Positions 16,691 to 25,315 of a stretch of 62,602 nucleotides of DNA are shown in pieces. The position numbers and the translations under genes were made by a program. Every line of letters begins with the position of its first letter. The stretch's first letter is position 1. This DNA comes from Bacteroidales bacterium (lineage in GTDB: Bacteria > Bacteroidota > Bacteroidia > Bacteroidales > JAADGE01), in the NCBI GenBank assembly GCA_021648725.1, contig JAKISF010000020.1, forward strand, positions 1 to 62,602, given 5' to 3'. The notes under the pieces were generated by a model, which was given only the letters and a program-made list of their open reading frames with translations, was not told the DNA's origin and searched no databases.

Positions 16691-17494
16691 ATGAAAAATA
16701 AAATATATGTGTTCATTATCCTTTTAATTACTTGTAATAGTTGCGGAAAAGTACCGATATCTGTTCCCGGGCAGGATGTTTTGCATTTTACGGGTAATTT
16801 TGAAACAGGTTATTTGAACCAATATGAATATTTTGAGACAGATACTGCGATTAATACCGTAATTGTTACTGCTCCGGTTCGTAAAGGTAAGTTTGCATTA
16901 AAAAACACTTTGAATCCGGGCAATTATATTTTTAACGGATATCGTTCTGAACTGTCTGTTTATGATTGTGCTAAATATAAAACAAATGTATTTTACGGAT
17001 TAAGTTTCATGATTGATACAGGTTATGTAGATGAAAACTTCAACTTAATTTGCCAGTGGCATGATATGCCTGATTTTAATAATGGTGAAGATTGGTCTCC
17101 GATGCCTCTGTTGCATGGTTCGTCTCCTCCTGTAGCACTAATTTACCTTAACGGCAATATTGCATTAAAATTGAACGATAATCCGAACTCTAATACCGAA
17201 ACTATATTAGTGGGCGATGAACATCCCATTAATAAAGGAGAGTGGCAAGATGTAGTCTTTCATATTTACTGGAGTGATGATAAAACTGCTTTTATAGAGT
17301 GCCGGCTGAACGGAAACTATATAACACCTTTTAACGGTTCTGATAATAAGTATTACTATAGAAATTTATTTAACAGAGCAGGAAATTATTTTAAATTCGG
17401 ACATTATAGAGGTAAAAGTGATACTCCTCATTCCAACACGATTTATTTTGATGAAATAAAAATCGGTTCAACATATAAAGAAGTAGCACCATGA
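16691..17494 (+). CDS. polysaccharide-lyase-like lipoprotein
   Basis: The predicted protein has 267 residues. It begins with a lipoprotein-type signal peptide containing two cysteines (ITCNSCGK), and the body resembles the jelly-roll fold of the heparin-lyase-I-like family (Pfam Polysacc_lyase). Visible marks are the FTGNFETGYL opening, NGYRSEL with a basic-acidic pair, the QWHD motif, and the KGEWQDVVFHI strand near residue 185. In characterised members a histidine and a tyrosine act in elimination across uronic acids, and the substrate here is unknown. The frame is open to 16661, but the Met at 16691 starts the signal peptide. Its stop overlaps the next gene by 4 bp (ATGA), so the two are translationally coupled. 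Confidence 0.72.
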   Translation: MKNKIYVFIILLITCNSCGKVPISVPGQDVLHFTGNFETGYLNQYEYFETDTAINTVIVTAPVRKGKFALKNTLNPGNYIFNGYRSELSVYDCAKYKTNVFYGLSFMIDTGYVDENFNLICQWHDMPDFNNGEDWSPMPLLHGSSPPVALIYLNGNIALKLNDNPNSNTETILVGDEHPINKGEWQDVVFHIYWSDDKTAFIECRLNGNYITPFNGSDNKYYYRNLFNRAGNYFKFGHYRGKSDTPHSNTIYFDEIKIGSTYKEVAP

Positions 17495-18099
17495 AAAAAC
17501 TCATATTTACTTTTTTGTTTTGTTTTATTCTTTTACCGATGTTCGGACAAGAGGGAAATGTTCTGCAAAAACATCAATTAGACTTTGATTTCGGAAGTTA
17601 CCGTAACAGATATTTATATGCAGTAACTGATTTGAAATACATATCTCCTCTTTCAAGAAAAGCAAACTTAAATTATTCTGTCAGAATACGTTCTTACGGC
17701 ACATTGTTTTTTTACAGTAAAAGTGCATATGATTTTACTCCGTTTATAAATTATTATTTTACAAATCCGATAAAACCTATATACTTCTCAATAGGTTTAG
17801 GCGTAGATACCAGGATAAGATTAGTTAATGACATACGAAGTGAAGCAACAACCGGTGCAGAGCCTATAATAAGTACAACAATTCACGGAGATATAAAGAA
17901 TGCTTCATTTAACTTATCTTTATGGACAAGGTTCTATTCAAACGGGAGCTCATTTAATTTATTACCTGAATTTTCATATAAAATAGGAAGTAAGATTTCC
18001 TTATTTATTCGATATGAGTTGAATTATCTTAAAGTTTACGGCATATCTGCTCATAAGTGGAAACAAGATTCTTTTTTCGGAATGAAAATCTTATTTTAA
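17491..18099 (+). CDS. outer-membrane beta-barrel protein, unknown
   Basis: A 202-residue protein with a signal peptide (MKKLIFTFLFCFILLPMFGQ) and about eight amphipathic strands. It ends in the aromatic FFGMKILF, the pattern recognised by the Bam machinery. The start overlaps the stop of the polysaccharide-lyase-like gene, so the two products are made together. The barrel may carry products across the outer membrane or anchor the lyase there. I do not recognise a named family. It converges with the B12 operon on the minus strand, with a gap of only 22 bp. Confidence 0.65.
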   Translation: MKKLIFTFLFCFILLPMFGQEGNVLQKHQLDFDFGSYRNRYLYAVTDLKYISPLSRKANLNYSVRIRSYGTLFFYSKSAYDFTPFINYYFTNPIKPIYFSIGLGVDTRIRLVNDIRSEATTGAEPIISTTIHGDIKNASFNLSLWTRFYSNGSSFNLLPEFSYKIGSKISLFIRYELNYLKVYGISAHKWKQDSFFGMKILF

Positions 18100-18121
18100 T
18101 GTACTGACTGTTCCGGCACAG

Positions 18122-19177
18122 CTATATAATTGCCCCGTTCGGTCCGATACCTACTTTTAAAGGTTTCGAAATTTTATTTCCGCTTTTATTATAAATTGTC
18201 ATTGTTCCTGTGCCGGAAAAACCGTTGTCATTAAAAACATAAATGTTTCCGTTTTCTTGATTTACTTCCAAGCCGTAATATGAACCTGTTATAAATAATT
18301 CTTTTTGTTGCGGATTATTAATACTTAATTTATAAACACCCGATTTTTCGAGATAATAAATTAAACCGTTTTTTTTATCTGATGCAAGCCTTACGGGATA
18401 ATAATCATCGCCGGTAATACCGATATTAATTCTTTCAATTATTTCATAAGTTTCGGGATTTATGCAAACTAATTGAGAGGCAGTTTCTGTCGGATAATCA
18501 TAAATTGATTTTCCTTGGCAAAGAATCCACAGGTTGTTGTTTGTACTTGATACTAAATCTGTTGTGCCGTCTCCAACGGAAGTTGTAGTGATTATTTCAT
18601 CGGTTTCGGCATTAATAACAGTGATTGTGCTGTCGTGTCCCCAAGCACCGTTTGCAACAAAAACTTTATTGTTTAGGAGGAGTAAATTTTCGGGATTGCT
18701 TCCTGCAGGAATTCTTTTAATTATTTTTTTTGCAGAAACATCAATAACACAGACTTCACCGGAGTTTTTTCCGTTTGTTATATAGCAAATATTCTTCCTG
18801 ACGGGAATTATATATCTCGGATAAGAAATATCCGTAATTGTATTAATATGTTTAAATTTTTTTATATCAACAATTTCAATTTTTCTTGAATTGTTTACGC
18901 TTATTAACCCCAAAGTATCAATAATACACATAGATTGCACAACATCACCGAGAACCGCATTATTATTTTGTTTTGCATAAAGGTTATTTATTAGTTCTCC
19001 GCTTGCGGTGTTATAAAAACTTATTTCGCCGTTGTTCGACATAAAGTTTCCTTCATTTATTATGAAAATTCCTTTTGAAAGGTCAATTTCTTGTTTCGGA
19101 GCAGGTTTTGGTTTGCACGAAAAAAAACTTGTTATTAAAAAACTTATAATTAATATTATTTGAAAATGCTTTGCCAT
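18122..19177 (-). CDS. btuG: BtuG-like surface cobalamin-binding propeller lipoprotein
   Basis: A 351-residue lipoprotein (signal peptide then SFFSCKPKP) made of YncE/DUF5074-type propeller blades, with repeats such as VCVIDVSAKKIIKRIPAG and ITVINAETDEIITT. In Bacteroides thetaiotaomicron, BtuG is a seven-bladed propeller of this family that sits on the cell surface, binds cobalamin very tightly and caps the BtuB receptor. Here the gene lies 5 bp after the TonB-receptor gene in an operon headed by a cobalamin riboswitch, which makes the same role likely. The assignment rests on family and context, and I cannot verify the corrin-binding residues. Confidence 0.8.
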   Translation of the reverse strand: MAKHFQIILIISFLITSFFSCKPKPAPKQEIDLSKGIFIINEGNFMSNNGEISFYNTASGELINNLYAKQNNNAVLGDVVQSMCIIDTLGLISVNNSRKIEIVDIKKFKHINTITDISYPRYIIPVRKNICYITNGKNSGEVCVIDVSAKKIIKRIPAGSNPENLLLLNNKVFVANGAWGHDSTITVINAETDEIITTTSVGDGTTDLVSSTNNNLWILCQGKSIYDYPTETASQLVCINPETYEIIERINIGITGDDYYPVRLASDKKNGLIYYLEKSGVYKLSINNPQQKELFITGSYYGLEVNQENGNIYVFNDNGFSGTGTMTIYNKSGNKISKPLKVGIGPNGAII

Positions 19178-19182
19178 TTGAT

Positions 19183-21138
19183 TTATTTATACAGAAACAG
19201 CTTGCCGGATTGTTTCTGCTGAATATGTTGTTTGAATTTTAAAATAATGCTGAAATAAATACTCCTTCCGGGTGACGGGAATGATTTAATCATTTCGTAT
19301 TGCTTATTAAAAATGTTTAAAAACTTTAAATTAAATTCTGTTTTAAAATGCTTAATATCAATATTATAACTTGCATAAATATTTGATAAAAGATATTCCG
19401 GCAAAGTATAATCTTCATTATTTTCTTGTGTTATATATCTTTTTCCTGTGTATTGCGTTGCAAAACTTATTGTAAATTTTTTGTATGTGCTTGCAAAATA
19501 AAACTTTGCAGTATTTGTAGGTGTGTAAATCAATTTTTGAGGAATAATATAGTCGTCATTTGAATAAACATCAGTCAGCAAAGCATTTGTAAAATTATAT
19601 GATGCAATTATTTTGTTAGAAAACTTGCCTGTTTTCAGGCTGTGATTTATATTTATTTCAATTCCGTTTATTTTTACATTTTTATTATTTACGGCTGTCC
19701 AAACATTATCTTTCGGAATCCATTGAACCATGTCATTAATGTTTGAATGATAATATGTTGTGTTAAAAAAACTCTTATTATTAAAAAAATATTTCAGACT
19801 TATTTCGGCATTATTTCCGGTTTCGTAATTCAGATTTATGTTTCCGCCCGGTTGCCAATATCTTTCATTAAAAGTCGGTTTTCTGTATTTATTTGAAACG
19901 TTGGTGCTTATAAGTATTTTGTCATTTAAAAAAGCTTTGTTTATACCGAAATCAAAAAGCGGAATATATTTTATTTGTTCTGAAAACTCGTTTCTTAAAT
20001 TAAATTTAAAATTATAGCCCGAAAATGTATATTTTACCGATGAAATAAGCGAATAATCTGCTTCATAAATTTTATTTTCGAAATAATTTGAAGTTGAAAC
20101 TTGTTGCCGGTTAATTATTCCGGCAAGGCTTAAAATTAAGTTGTTTTTTAAATAATATATGTAAGAAATGTCATTTGCAAAATTCTTTGCTGATATTTCA
20201 GAGTTTATGTAATATTCTGTATCATAGCTATTTGTTTTGTCGGTGTAATGCAGGTATTCTGAAAAATATGCCGAGCTTACGGTAAGTAAAGAATTTTTAA
20301 AAAGTTTTTTCCATCGAAAATAAGTTCTGAAAATACTGTCTGTTTGCATTTTGTTCCCTTCAATATACGAACCTGCAATTTCCGGAATTTCTTTGTTTTT
20401 AATTACATACCAAATTCCGCTTTCCAATGTGTTGTTTTTCGGAAGTTTTAATTTAATGTTTTGAATAATATTAAAACTGTTGAGGCTGTTATGTTGTCTT
20501 TTTTCAAGCGGAGCATCAAATTTGTAATTATCAACAAAAGGAAAATTATTTTCGGCATTTATTTTATTGAACGATATTTTGTATTGCAAATTGTTGTTTG
20601 AAAATGAAGTACTTGCAAGATATTTGTGTGTTTTGAAACTTCCTGTTTCATTTCCTGTGCTGAAACTTAATCCTTTGCTGTATTCTGCAAAATTATTCAG
20701 TTCTAAAGCACCTCCGAAAGTTCCGCTTCCGTACAAAGATGAGGATGCCCCCGGAATAATCTTTATTTCATCAAAAAAACCGGTTTGAATAAGGGATAAA
20801 TCTGTGCTTCCTGTTGTTGCCGAATTTATTATAAAGCCGTTCCAATTAATTGCAACATGGTTTGCTCCGCTTCCTCTTAAACTTATGCTTGATAAATTTC
20901 CCAATCCTCCGTATGATTTTATTTGCGATGAAGTTTGTATTGCCAATATCTCATCAATTGAAACAAATTTATAATTTTCTTGTAATGTGCTGTCAATCAG
21001 TTCTTCATTTGAATTTCTGAAAGTGTTTTGAAATGAAGCGTTTTTTACAACTTCGTTTATTTGCAAGGTGTCTTGTGCTTTTAGTTTGACAGAAAAAAAG
21101 CTTATTAAAATTAATATGTAAAACTTATTTTTTTCCAT
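19183..21138 (-). CDS. btuB: TonB-dependent cobalamin receptor, BtuB-like
   Basis: The product is about 651 residues, with a signal peptide (MEKNKFYILILISFFSVKLKAQ), a plug domain containing ISLRGSGANHVAINWNG and PGASSSLYGSGTFGGALEL, and a 22-strand-type barrel. There is no N-terminal carboxypeptidase-regulatory domain, so it is of the BtuB type rather than the SusC type. It actively imports its ligand with energy from TonB/ExbBD. Cobalamin is inferred from the riboswitch at 23305-23495 and from the BtuG-like gene next to it. The Met at 21138 starts the signal peptide, although the frame is open to 21159. The protein ends in a basic tail rather than the usual terminal aromatic residue. Confidence 0.85.
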   Translation of the reverse strand: MEKNKFYILILISFFSVKLKAQDTLQINEVVKNASFQNTFRNSNEELIDSTLQENYKFVSIDEILAIQTSSQIKSYGGLGNLSSISLRGSGANHVAINWNGFIINSATTGSTDLSLIQTGFFDEIKIIPGASSSLYGSGTFGGALELNNFAEYSKGLSFSTGNETGSFKTHKYLASTSFSNNNLQYKISFNKINAENNFPFVDNYKFDAPLEKRQHNSLNSFNIIQNIKLKLPKNNTLESGIWYVIKNKEIPEIAGSYIEGNKMQTDSIFRTYFRWKKLFKNSLLTVSSAYFSEYLHYTDKTNSYDTEYYINSEISAKNFANDISYIYYLKNNLILSLAGIINRQQVSTSNYFENKIYEADYSLISSVKYTFSGYNFKFNLRNEFSEQIKYIPLFDFGINKAFLNDKILISTNVSNKYRKPTFNERYWQPGGNINLNYETGNNAEISLKYFFNNKSFFNTTYYHSNINDMVQWIPKDNVWTAVNNKNVKINGIEININHSLKTGKFSNKIIASYNFTNALLTDVYSNDDYIIPQKLIYTPTNTAKFYFASTYKKFTISFATQYTGKRYITQENNEDYTLPEYLLSNIYASYNIDIKHFKTEFNLKFLNIFNKQYEMIKSFPSPGRSIYFSIILKFKQHIQQKQSGKLFLYK

Positions 21139-21170
21139 AATTTTAAGTAAAACCCGCAAGGTCTGTAACC

Positions 21171-22160
21171 TTATTTAAAAAACACAGCCGAACTGCATTT
21201 CTCATTTCTTGAAACTTTCAAAATATAAACACCTTTTCGTAATTTTCTAACATCAATATTATTATTCTTATCAGTTGAAATAATTAATTTCCCCGTTACT
21301 GAAAAAACTTCAACTTTGTTAATTTTCGAAATATTACTTCTGAAATTTAAAAAATCTCTAACCGGATTGGGAACTATTACAATGTCTTCCGTGAATTTTA
21401 TATTTGACTGATTATTAATCACTCCCACAGCATCCAAATCGAAACCTCCCGAAGCAAAAGCCGTCGGGTAAGGGTCATTAATTATGTTTCCTTTGCTGTC
21501 GTGACTTGCCAAATTATCACTGATTGAACCTATAACATCAATTATTTTAATGTAATTAATTTCGTTTGTATTTACGGAAGTTCCGTCTGTCAAGTCTTCA
21601 ATATCATCTAAATTAAAAGGAGTTCCGTAAAACATTGTGTATTTGCCTGCAAGGTTGTGAATGTACCGTGCATTAATTTTTTCAAAACTTCCTGTTTGTG
21701 TGTATGTTTGAATTTCTGAAATTGCGGGAAATCTTACAAATTCGATACCATCGGTACTTACTTCAACAAATGCAAGTTCGAGAAATGCAAGTTCGGAAGT
21801 ATCGTTTTCAAAAAAGCCGTTTTCAAAAACAGCAAAATCGTAATCATCTCCGTTTACAATCGGAAAGTTGAATTTTAAAATTGCAGAACCGCCGTCACCC
21901 AAACTCACAACATTAGGGTTTCCGTCAGCTTTGCCTGTTGCATTTCCCACTGTTCCGTAATCAACATATCCGTTCTCGGGGAAAGCAATATCTTGATACC
22001 CTCTTGTAATTTTTGTTTCTGTTGCCCAATCAATAAAAATTGTACTGTCTTTATAAATTGCTGTCGTTCCTTCAAAACCGGATGCCGGTGCAAAGGATTG
22101 AGATTTTCCCGGCGAACAGAAAAAAAATATAAATAGTGATATTGAAATTAGTTGCTTCAT
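21171..22160 (-). CDS. T9SS-sorted cell-surface protein of the B12 operon
   Basis: A 329-residue protein with a signal peptide (KQLISISLFIFFFCSPGKSQ), a beta-rich globular part (about 20-255) with FDLDAVGVINN at its end, and a type A T9SS sorting domain (about 262-329: IVPNPVRDFLNFRS ... KGVYILKVSR). It is predicted to cross the outer membrane by type IX secretion and be attached to the surface. Related proteins often accompany BtuB in Bacteroidota B12 loci. I do not know a characterised function, and a role in capturing or handing over cobalamin is inferred from the operon. Each flanking intergenic gap holds a short hairpin. Confidence 0.72.
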   Translation of the reverse strand: MKQLISISLFIFFFCSPGKSQSFAPASGFEGTTAIYKDSTIFIDWATETKITRGYQDIAFPENGYVDYGTVGNATGKADGNPNVVSLGDGGSAILKFNFPIVNGDDYDFAVFENGFFENDTSELAFLELAFVEVSTDGIEFVRFPAISEIQTYTQTGSFEKINARYIHNLAGKYTMFYGTPFNLDDIEDLTDGTSVNTNEINYIKIIDVIGSISDNLASHDSKGNIINDPYPTAFASGGFDLDAVGVINNQSNIKFTEDIVIVPNPVRDFLNFRSNISKINKVEVFSVTGKLIISTDKNNNIDVRKLRKGVYILKVSRNEKCSSAVFFK

Positions 22161-22169
22161 ATTATTAGA

Positions 22170-22199
22170 CCCTGCGGATTTTCAAAACCCGCAGAGTCT
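22170..22199. repeat. intercistronic palindrome in the B12 operon
   Basis: GACCCTGCGGATTTT and AAAACCCGCAGAGTC form an imperfect stem between two genes of the operon. A related but smaller hairpin (AAGGT-CTGTA-ACCTT, following AAAACCCGC) lies at about 21146-21168. Similar GC-rich palindromes are scattered between genes in many Bacteroidota. They could stabilise or process the operon mRNA. Confidence 0.5.
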
Positions 22200-22204
22200 G
22201 AAAA

Positions 22205-23170
22205 TTATTCAATAATTAGTTTTTTAATAAAGCTTTGGTTATTATTTTCAATTCGTATAAAATAAACACCGGTATTTAAGTTTGAAACATCAATTTTCTC
22301 ACTTTTACGACAATTGTTTATTGTGTAAATTATTTTACCTGTAATGTCAATAACAGAAATATCTGCATTAAGCACATTGTCAATATTTACACTGCTTTTT
22401 GTCGGATTCGGGTAAACTGAAACATTTTTAAACTTGGTTGACGAAATGTTTACAGGTGAATTGTAAACAATATTATCAATACAAACATATGCAGGTGTCC
22501 AAGAATCTGAGCTGTATAAATCAATTTTAAGACCTCTTACATTACCAAGGTTGTTCAAATTAACTTCTGTCCAGTTATCAATAATTATTGAATTTCCGTT
22601 TGTGAAATCTGCCATATAAAACAGAACAGAATCTGTTGTAAATGTATTATCTGCAAGGATACCTTTAATAACAAGAGTTAAAGAGTCTCCGGCAGCATAA
22701 GTTCCCGTACCTATTCCGTCTGTTCCCTTCATATAATGATAAGCCCATACGGAGTTTGTTATATATATTGTATTAATATCAACATTTTCGGAAAATATTA
22801 TTGTATCTCCGACATTGAAAAAAAGATATGCAAAAGCATAATTATTTGAATTGTTATATCCGCCTGCAGGATTTGCATAAGCAGAATAATTTGTCCAATC
22901 TGTTGTTGTTAAGTCTGTTTGGTTGGAATATGCAAATCCGTTCCAATAATCATATCCGTCGGCTAAAGTATATGTTATATTAAATGTTGCATTGTTGTCT
23001 GAATATGAAAAAGATTCGGTACTGTTAACTGTCCCGCTGTGGTCGGTTGAGCCGTTATAATAACCTTCTGCCGGGACGGTCAGACTTTCAAAGTCAACAA
23101 TTGTTTGTGCATTAAAAGCATTTGTAAATAATGCGATTAATACGGTTGCTAAAAATAAATTTTTTTTCAT
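22205..23170 (-). CDS. DUF4465-like T9SS-sorted protein, first gene of the B12 operon
   Basis: The product is 321 residues: a signal peptide (MKKNLFLATVLIALFTNAFNAQ), a DUF4465-like beta-sandwich (about 25-240, with WNGFAYSNQTD, FNVGDTIIFSENV, and YVCIDNIVYN at the end), and a type A T9SS sorting domain (VSVYPNPTKSSVNI ... GVYFIRIENN). DUF4465 proteins are recurrent in cobalamin-riboswitch operons of Bacteroidota, so a surface role in B12 capture is likely, but the exact biochemical function is inference. I chose the Met at 23170, which opens the signal peptide. The frame is open to 23266 but extends toward the riboswitch. Confidence 0.75.
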   Translation of the reverse strand: MKKNLFLATVLIALFTNAFNAQTIVDFESLTVPAEGYYNGSTDHSGTVNSTESFSYSDNNATFNITYTLADGYDYWNGFAYSNQTDLTTTDWTNYSAYANPAGGYNNSNNYAFAYLFFNVGDTIIFSENVDINTIYITNSVWAYHYMKGTDGIGTGTYAAGDSLTLVIKGILADNTFTTDSVLFYMADFTNGNSIIIDNWTEVNLNNLGNVRGLKIDLYSSDSWTPAYVCIDNIVYNSPVNISSTKFKNVSVYPNPTKSSVNIDNVLNADISVIDITGKIIYTINNCRKSEKIDVSNLNTGVYFIRIENNNQSFIKKLIIE

Positions 23171-23304
23171 TTTAAATAAATTTAAAAAATTAATAAATAA
23201 AAAAATAACAACAGTATTAACCCGAAAAGTTTGGAAGTATAAAATAAGATGAGCAAAAATGTTCACCGTAAAGCTTTTTCTCCCGAAAGCTTCGGATAAT
23301 ATCT

Positions 23305-23495
23305 GCGAAAACAGGCAGGTATTCTGACTTACTCCTTATTTTGAACGCCTTCCCGTTTGTATGCATCCAAACAGTGGCAAAAAAATGTTCAAAACATTGA
23401 AGAACACAGCAGCGGGTACTGTTGCCGATTCTGACGGCATTCCCTTTTAAGCAAACTGTATGAAATAAATTTGCTTACCTGATTCGGTTGCAAAC
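23305..23495 (-). ncRNA. cobalamin (adenosylcobalamin-type) riboswitch
   Basis: The minus strand shows the conserved elements in order: AAAAGGGAATGCCG, then CGGCAACAGTACCCGCTGCTGTG (23404-23426 region), GCCACTG, GGGAAGGCG, and the B12 box AGTCAGAATACCTGCCTG (23313-23330). This is the standard cobalamin aptamer core. It sits about 135 bp upstream of the first gene of the B12 operon and should shut the operon down when cobalamin is plentiful. A stem CCGAA-GCTT-TTCGG (about 23283-23296) follows and may be part of the expression platform. The outer boundaries are approximate. Confidence 0.93.
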
Positions 23496-23621
23496 TTAAA
23501 TAATAATTTCTGAAAAATGCATTTAAAAAGAAAAATCTGTAAACTAAAATTCAATGAATACTATACAAAATGATATTTTTTTGTATCTTTCGGGTTTTAT
23601 TAAAACAGTGCATTATAAAAA

Positions 23622-25295
23622 ATGAATATAAGAACGAAAATACCTTTATATACAGGTGTAACGGTTTTAGTTACAATGCTTGTTGTTACGGTATTTTCTA
23701 TTTTAGAATACAGAAGCAGAACTCTTGAAAGTATTGAATCTTACAGGAATGAGCAAACAGATATTATTAAGAACCAATTAAAAGATCATGTTAATAATGC
23801 TTATAAAATATTGAATAAATCATATTCGGAGATAAAGAACAGGTATCAACTTAATTCTGTTAAAATTAAAGATTATCCGGTTGAACTAAGGCAAGCGATA
23901 AGAGATATTGAGCAAATATCATTCGGAGATGCAGGTTATATTTGGTTAAATGAAGTTAATCCGCCTTATACGGTTATTATGCATCCAATAAAACCGGAAA
24001 TGAACGGAACAGTTCAGGTATTCTATATAAAGGACACCCAACAGAATGTTTATGAGGCATTTGCAGATGTTATTATTGCAAATAAGGGCGAAGGTTTTTT
24101 AGGATATGACTATTATAAACCGGGAACAAATGAAAGAATTCCGAAATTGAGTTTTATAAAATTATTTGAACCATACGGCTGGGTTATAGGAACAGGTGTT
24201 TATGTTGATTATATTGATAAGATGGTTGCTCGTAAAACTGAAGAACTAAATAAACAAACGAGCAAAATGATTAAAATAATTTTAATACTCGGTTTTGTTT
24301 TAATTGCTTTAGCAACAGTTACACTATTCTATTTGGGAAAAACAATAACGGATGCAATATATTCTGTTCAACAAAAATTATTTCATATGTCAAAAGGGCA
24401 TATCATAGAACCCGATAAGACAGAAAGGTCTGATGAAATAGGAGATATGAATAAATCTTTAAGTGAGTTGATTGCGGGAGTTAATACATATTCAGAGTTT
24501 GCATCAAATATAGAAAAGGGGAATTTAGATGCAGGCTTTAAACCTTTGAGCGACAAAGATAATTTGGGTATTTCGTTGTTAGATATGAGAGAAAGTCTTA
24601 AGGCTGCAAAAGAAGAAGAACAAAAAAGAGCGGAAGAAAATGAGCGAAGAAATTATGCAAATGAAGGATATGCCATGTTTAGTGAACTTATGCGTAAAGG
24701 CAGTGAAGATATAAGAGAATTATCATACGCCGTAATAGGTAATCTTGTATCTTATGTTAAGGGTATTCAGGGTGGTATTTTTATCTTAAATGATGAAAAT
24801 AAAGAAGATGTTTTTTTGGAATTAACGGCATCAATAGCATATAACAGACGGAAATTTAAAGAAAAAAAGATAAAAATAGGCGACGGATTAATCGGAGCTT
24901 GTGCATACGAAAAAGAAAAAATTTATATAACAAATATTCCGGATGATTATGCTGAGATTCGCTCAGGCTTGGGAACAGCAAATCCTAAATCAATATTAAT
25001 TATTCCGTTATTGATGGAAGACAACTTAATCGGTATTATTGAGTTGGCTTCATTAGATATTATAGATGAATTTGATATTGAGTTTGTTGAAAAAGTTTCT
25101 GAAAGTATTGCAGCTTCATTATATGCAGCAAAAATTAGTACAAAAACATCTTTATTACAAAAAGAATATAACGAGTTGTTAAAAGAAAAAGAAAATTATA
25201 GTGAAACTTTGATTGCTAAAGAAAAAGAAATTAAGATGTTAAGGCGAAAATTAACAACATTAAAAGAAGAGAAATCAATTTTGTCGATTAAATAA
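23622..25295 (+). CDS. Cache-HAMP-GAF membrane sensor without catalytic output
   Basis: A 557-residue membrane sensor. The domains in order are a transmembrane helix (about 7-29), a periplasmic single-Cache domain (about 35-205, with GDAGYIWLNEV and GWVIGTGVYVDYID), a second transmembrane helix (about 217-238), a HAMP segment (about 240-290, ERSDEIGDMNKSL), a coiled coil, a GAF domain (about 340-500, KIGDGLIGACAYEKEKIYITNI) and a C-terminal coiled coil. There is no kinase, cyclase, phosphatase or methyl-accepting domain, so the signal must pass to a partner protein. It is followed after 20 bp by the transporter-like gene at 25316 and then by a LytTR regulator, which suggests one signalling unit. 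Confidence 0.82.
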   Translation: MNIRTKIPLYTGVTVLVTMLVVTVFSILEYRSRTLESIESYRNEQTDIIKNQLKDHVNNAYKILNKSYSEIKNRYQLNSVKIKDYPVELRQAIRDIEQISFGDAGYIWLNEVNPPYTVIMHPIKPEMNGTVQVFYIKDTQQNVYEAFADVIIANKGEGFLGYDYYKPGTNERIPKLSFIKLFEPYGWVIGTGVYVDYIDKMVARKTEELNKQTSKMIKIILILGFVLIALATVTLFYLGKTITDAIYSVQQKLFHMSKGHIIEPDKTERSDEIGDMNKSLSELIAGVNTYSEFASNIEKGNLDAGFKPLSDKDNLGISLLDMRESLKAAKEEEQKRAEENERRNYANEGYAMFSELMRKGSEDIRELSYAVIGNLVSYVKGIQGGIFILNDENKEDVFLELTASIAYNRRKFKEKKIKIGDGLIGACAYEKEKIYITNIPDDYAEIRSGLGTANPKSILIIPLLMEDNLIGIIELASLDIIDEFDIEFVEKVSESIAASLYAAKISTKTSLLQKEYNELLKEKENYSETLIAKEKEIKMLRRKLTTLKEEKSILSIK

Positions 25296-25315
25296 TGAAC
25301 TTATTAAAATGAATT

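Noticed and set aside
21171-23170. Assigning the name BtuH to one of the T9SS proteins of the B12 operon
   Set aside because: I could not tie either sequence to that protein by any recognisable motif.
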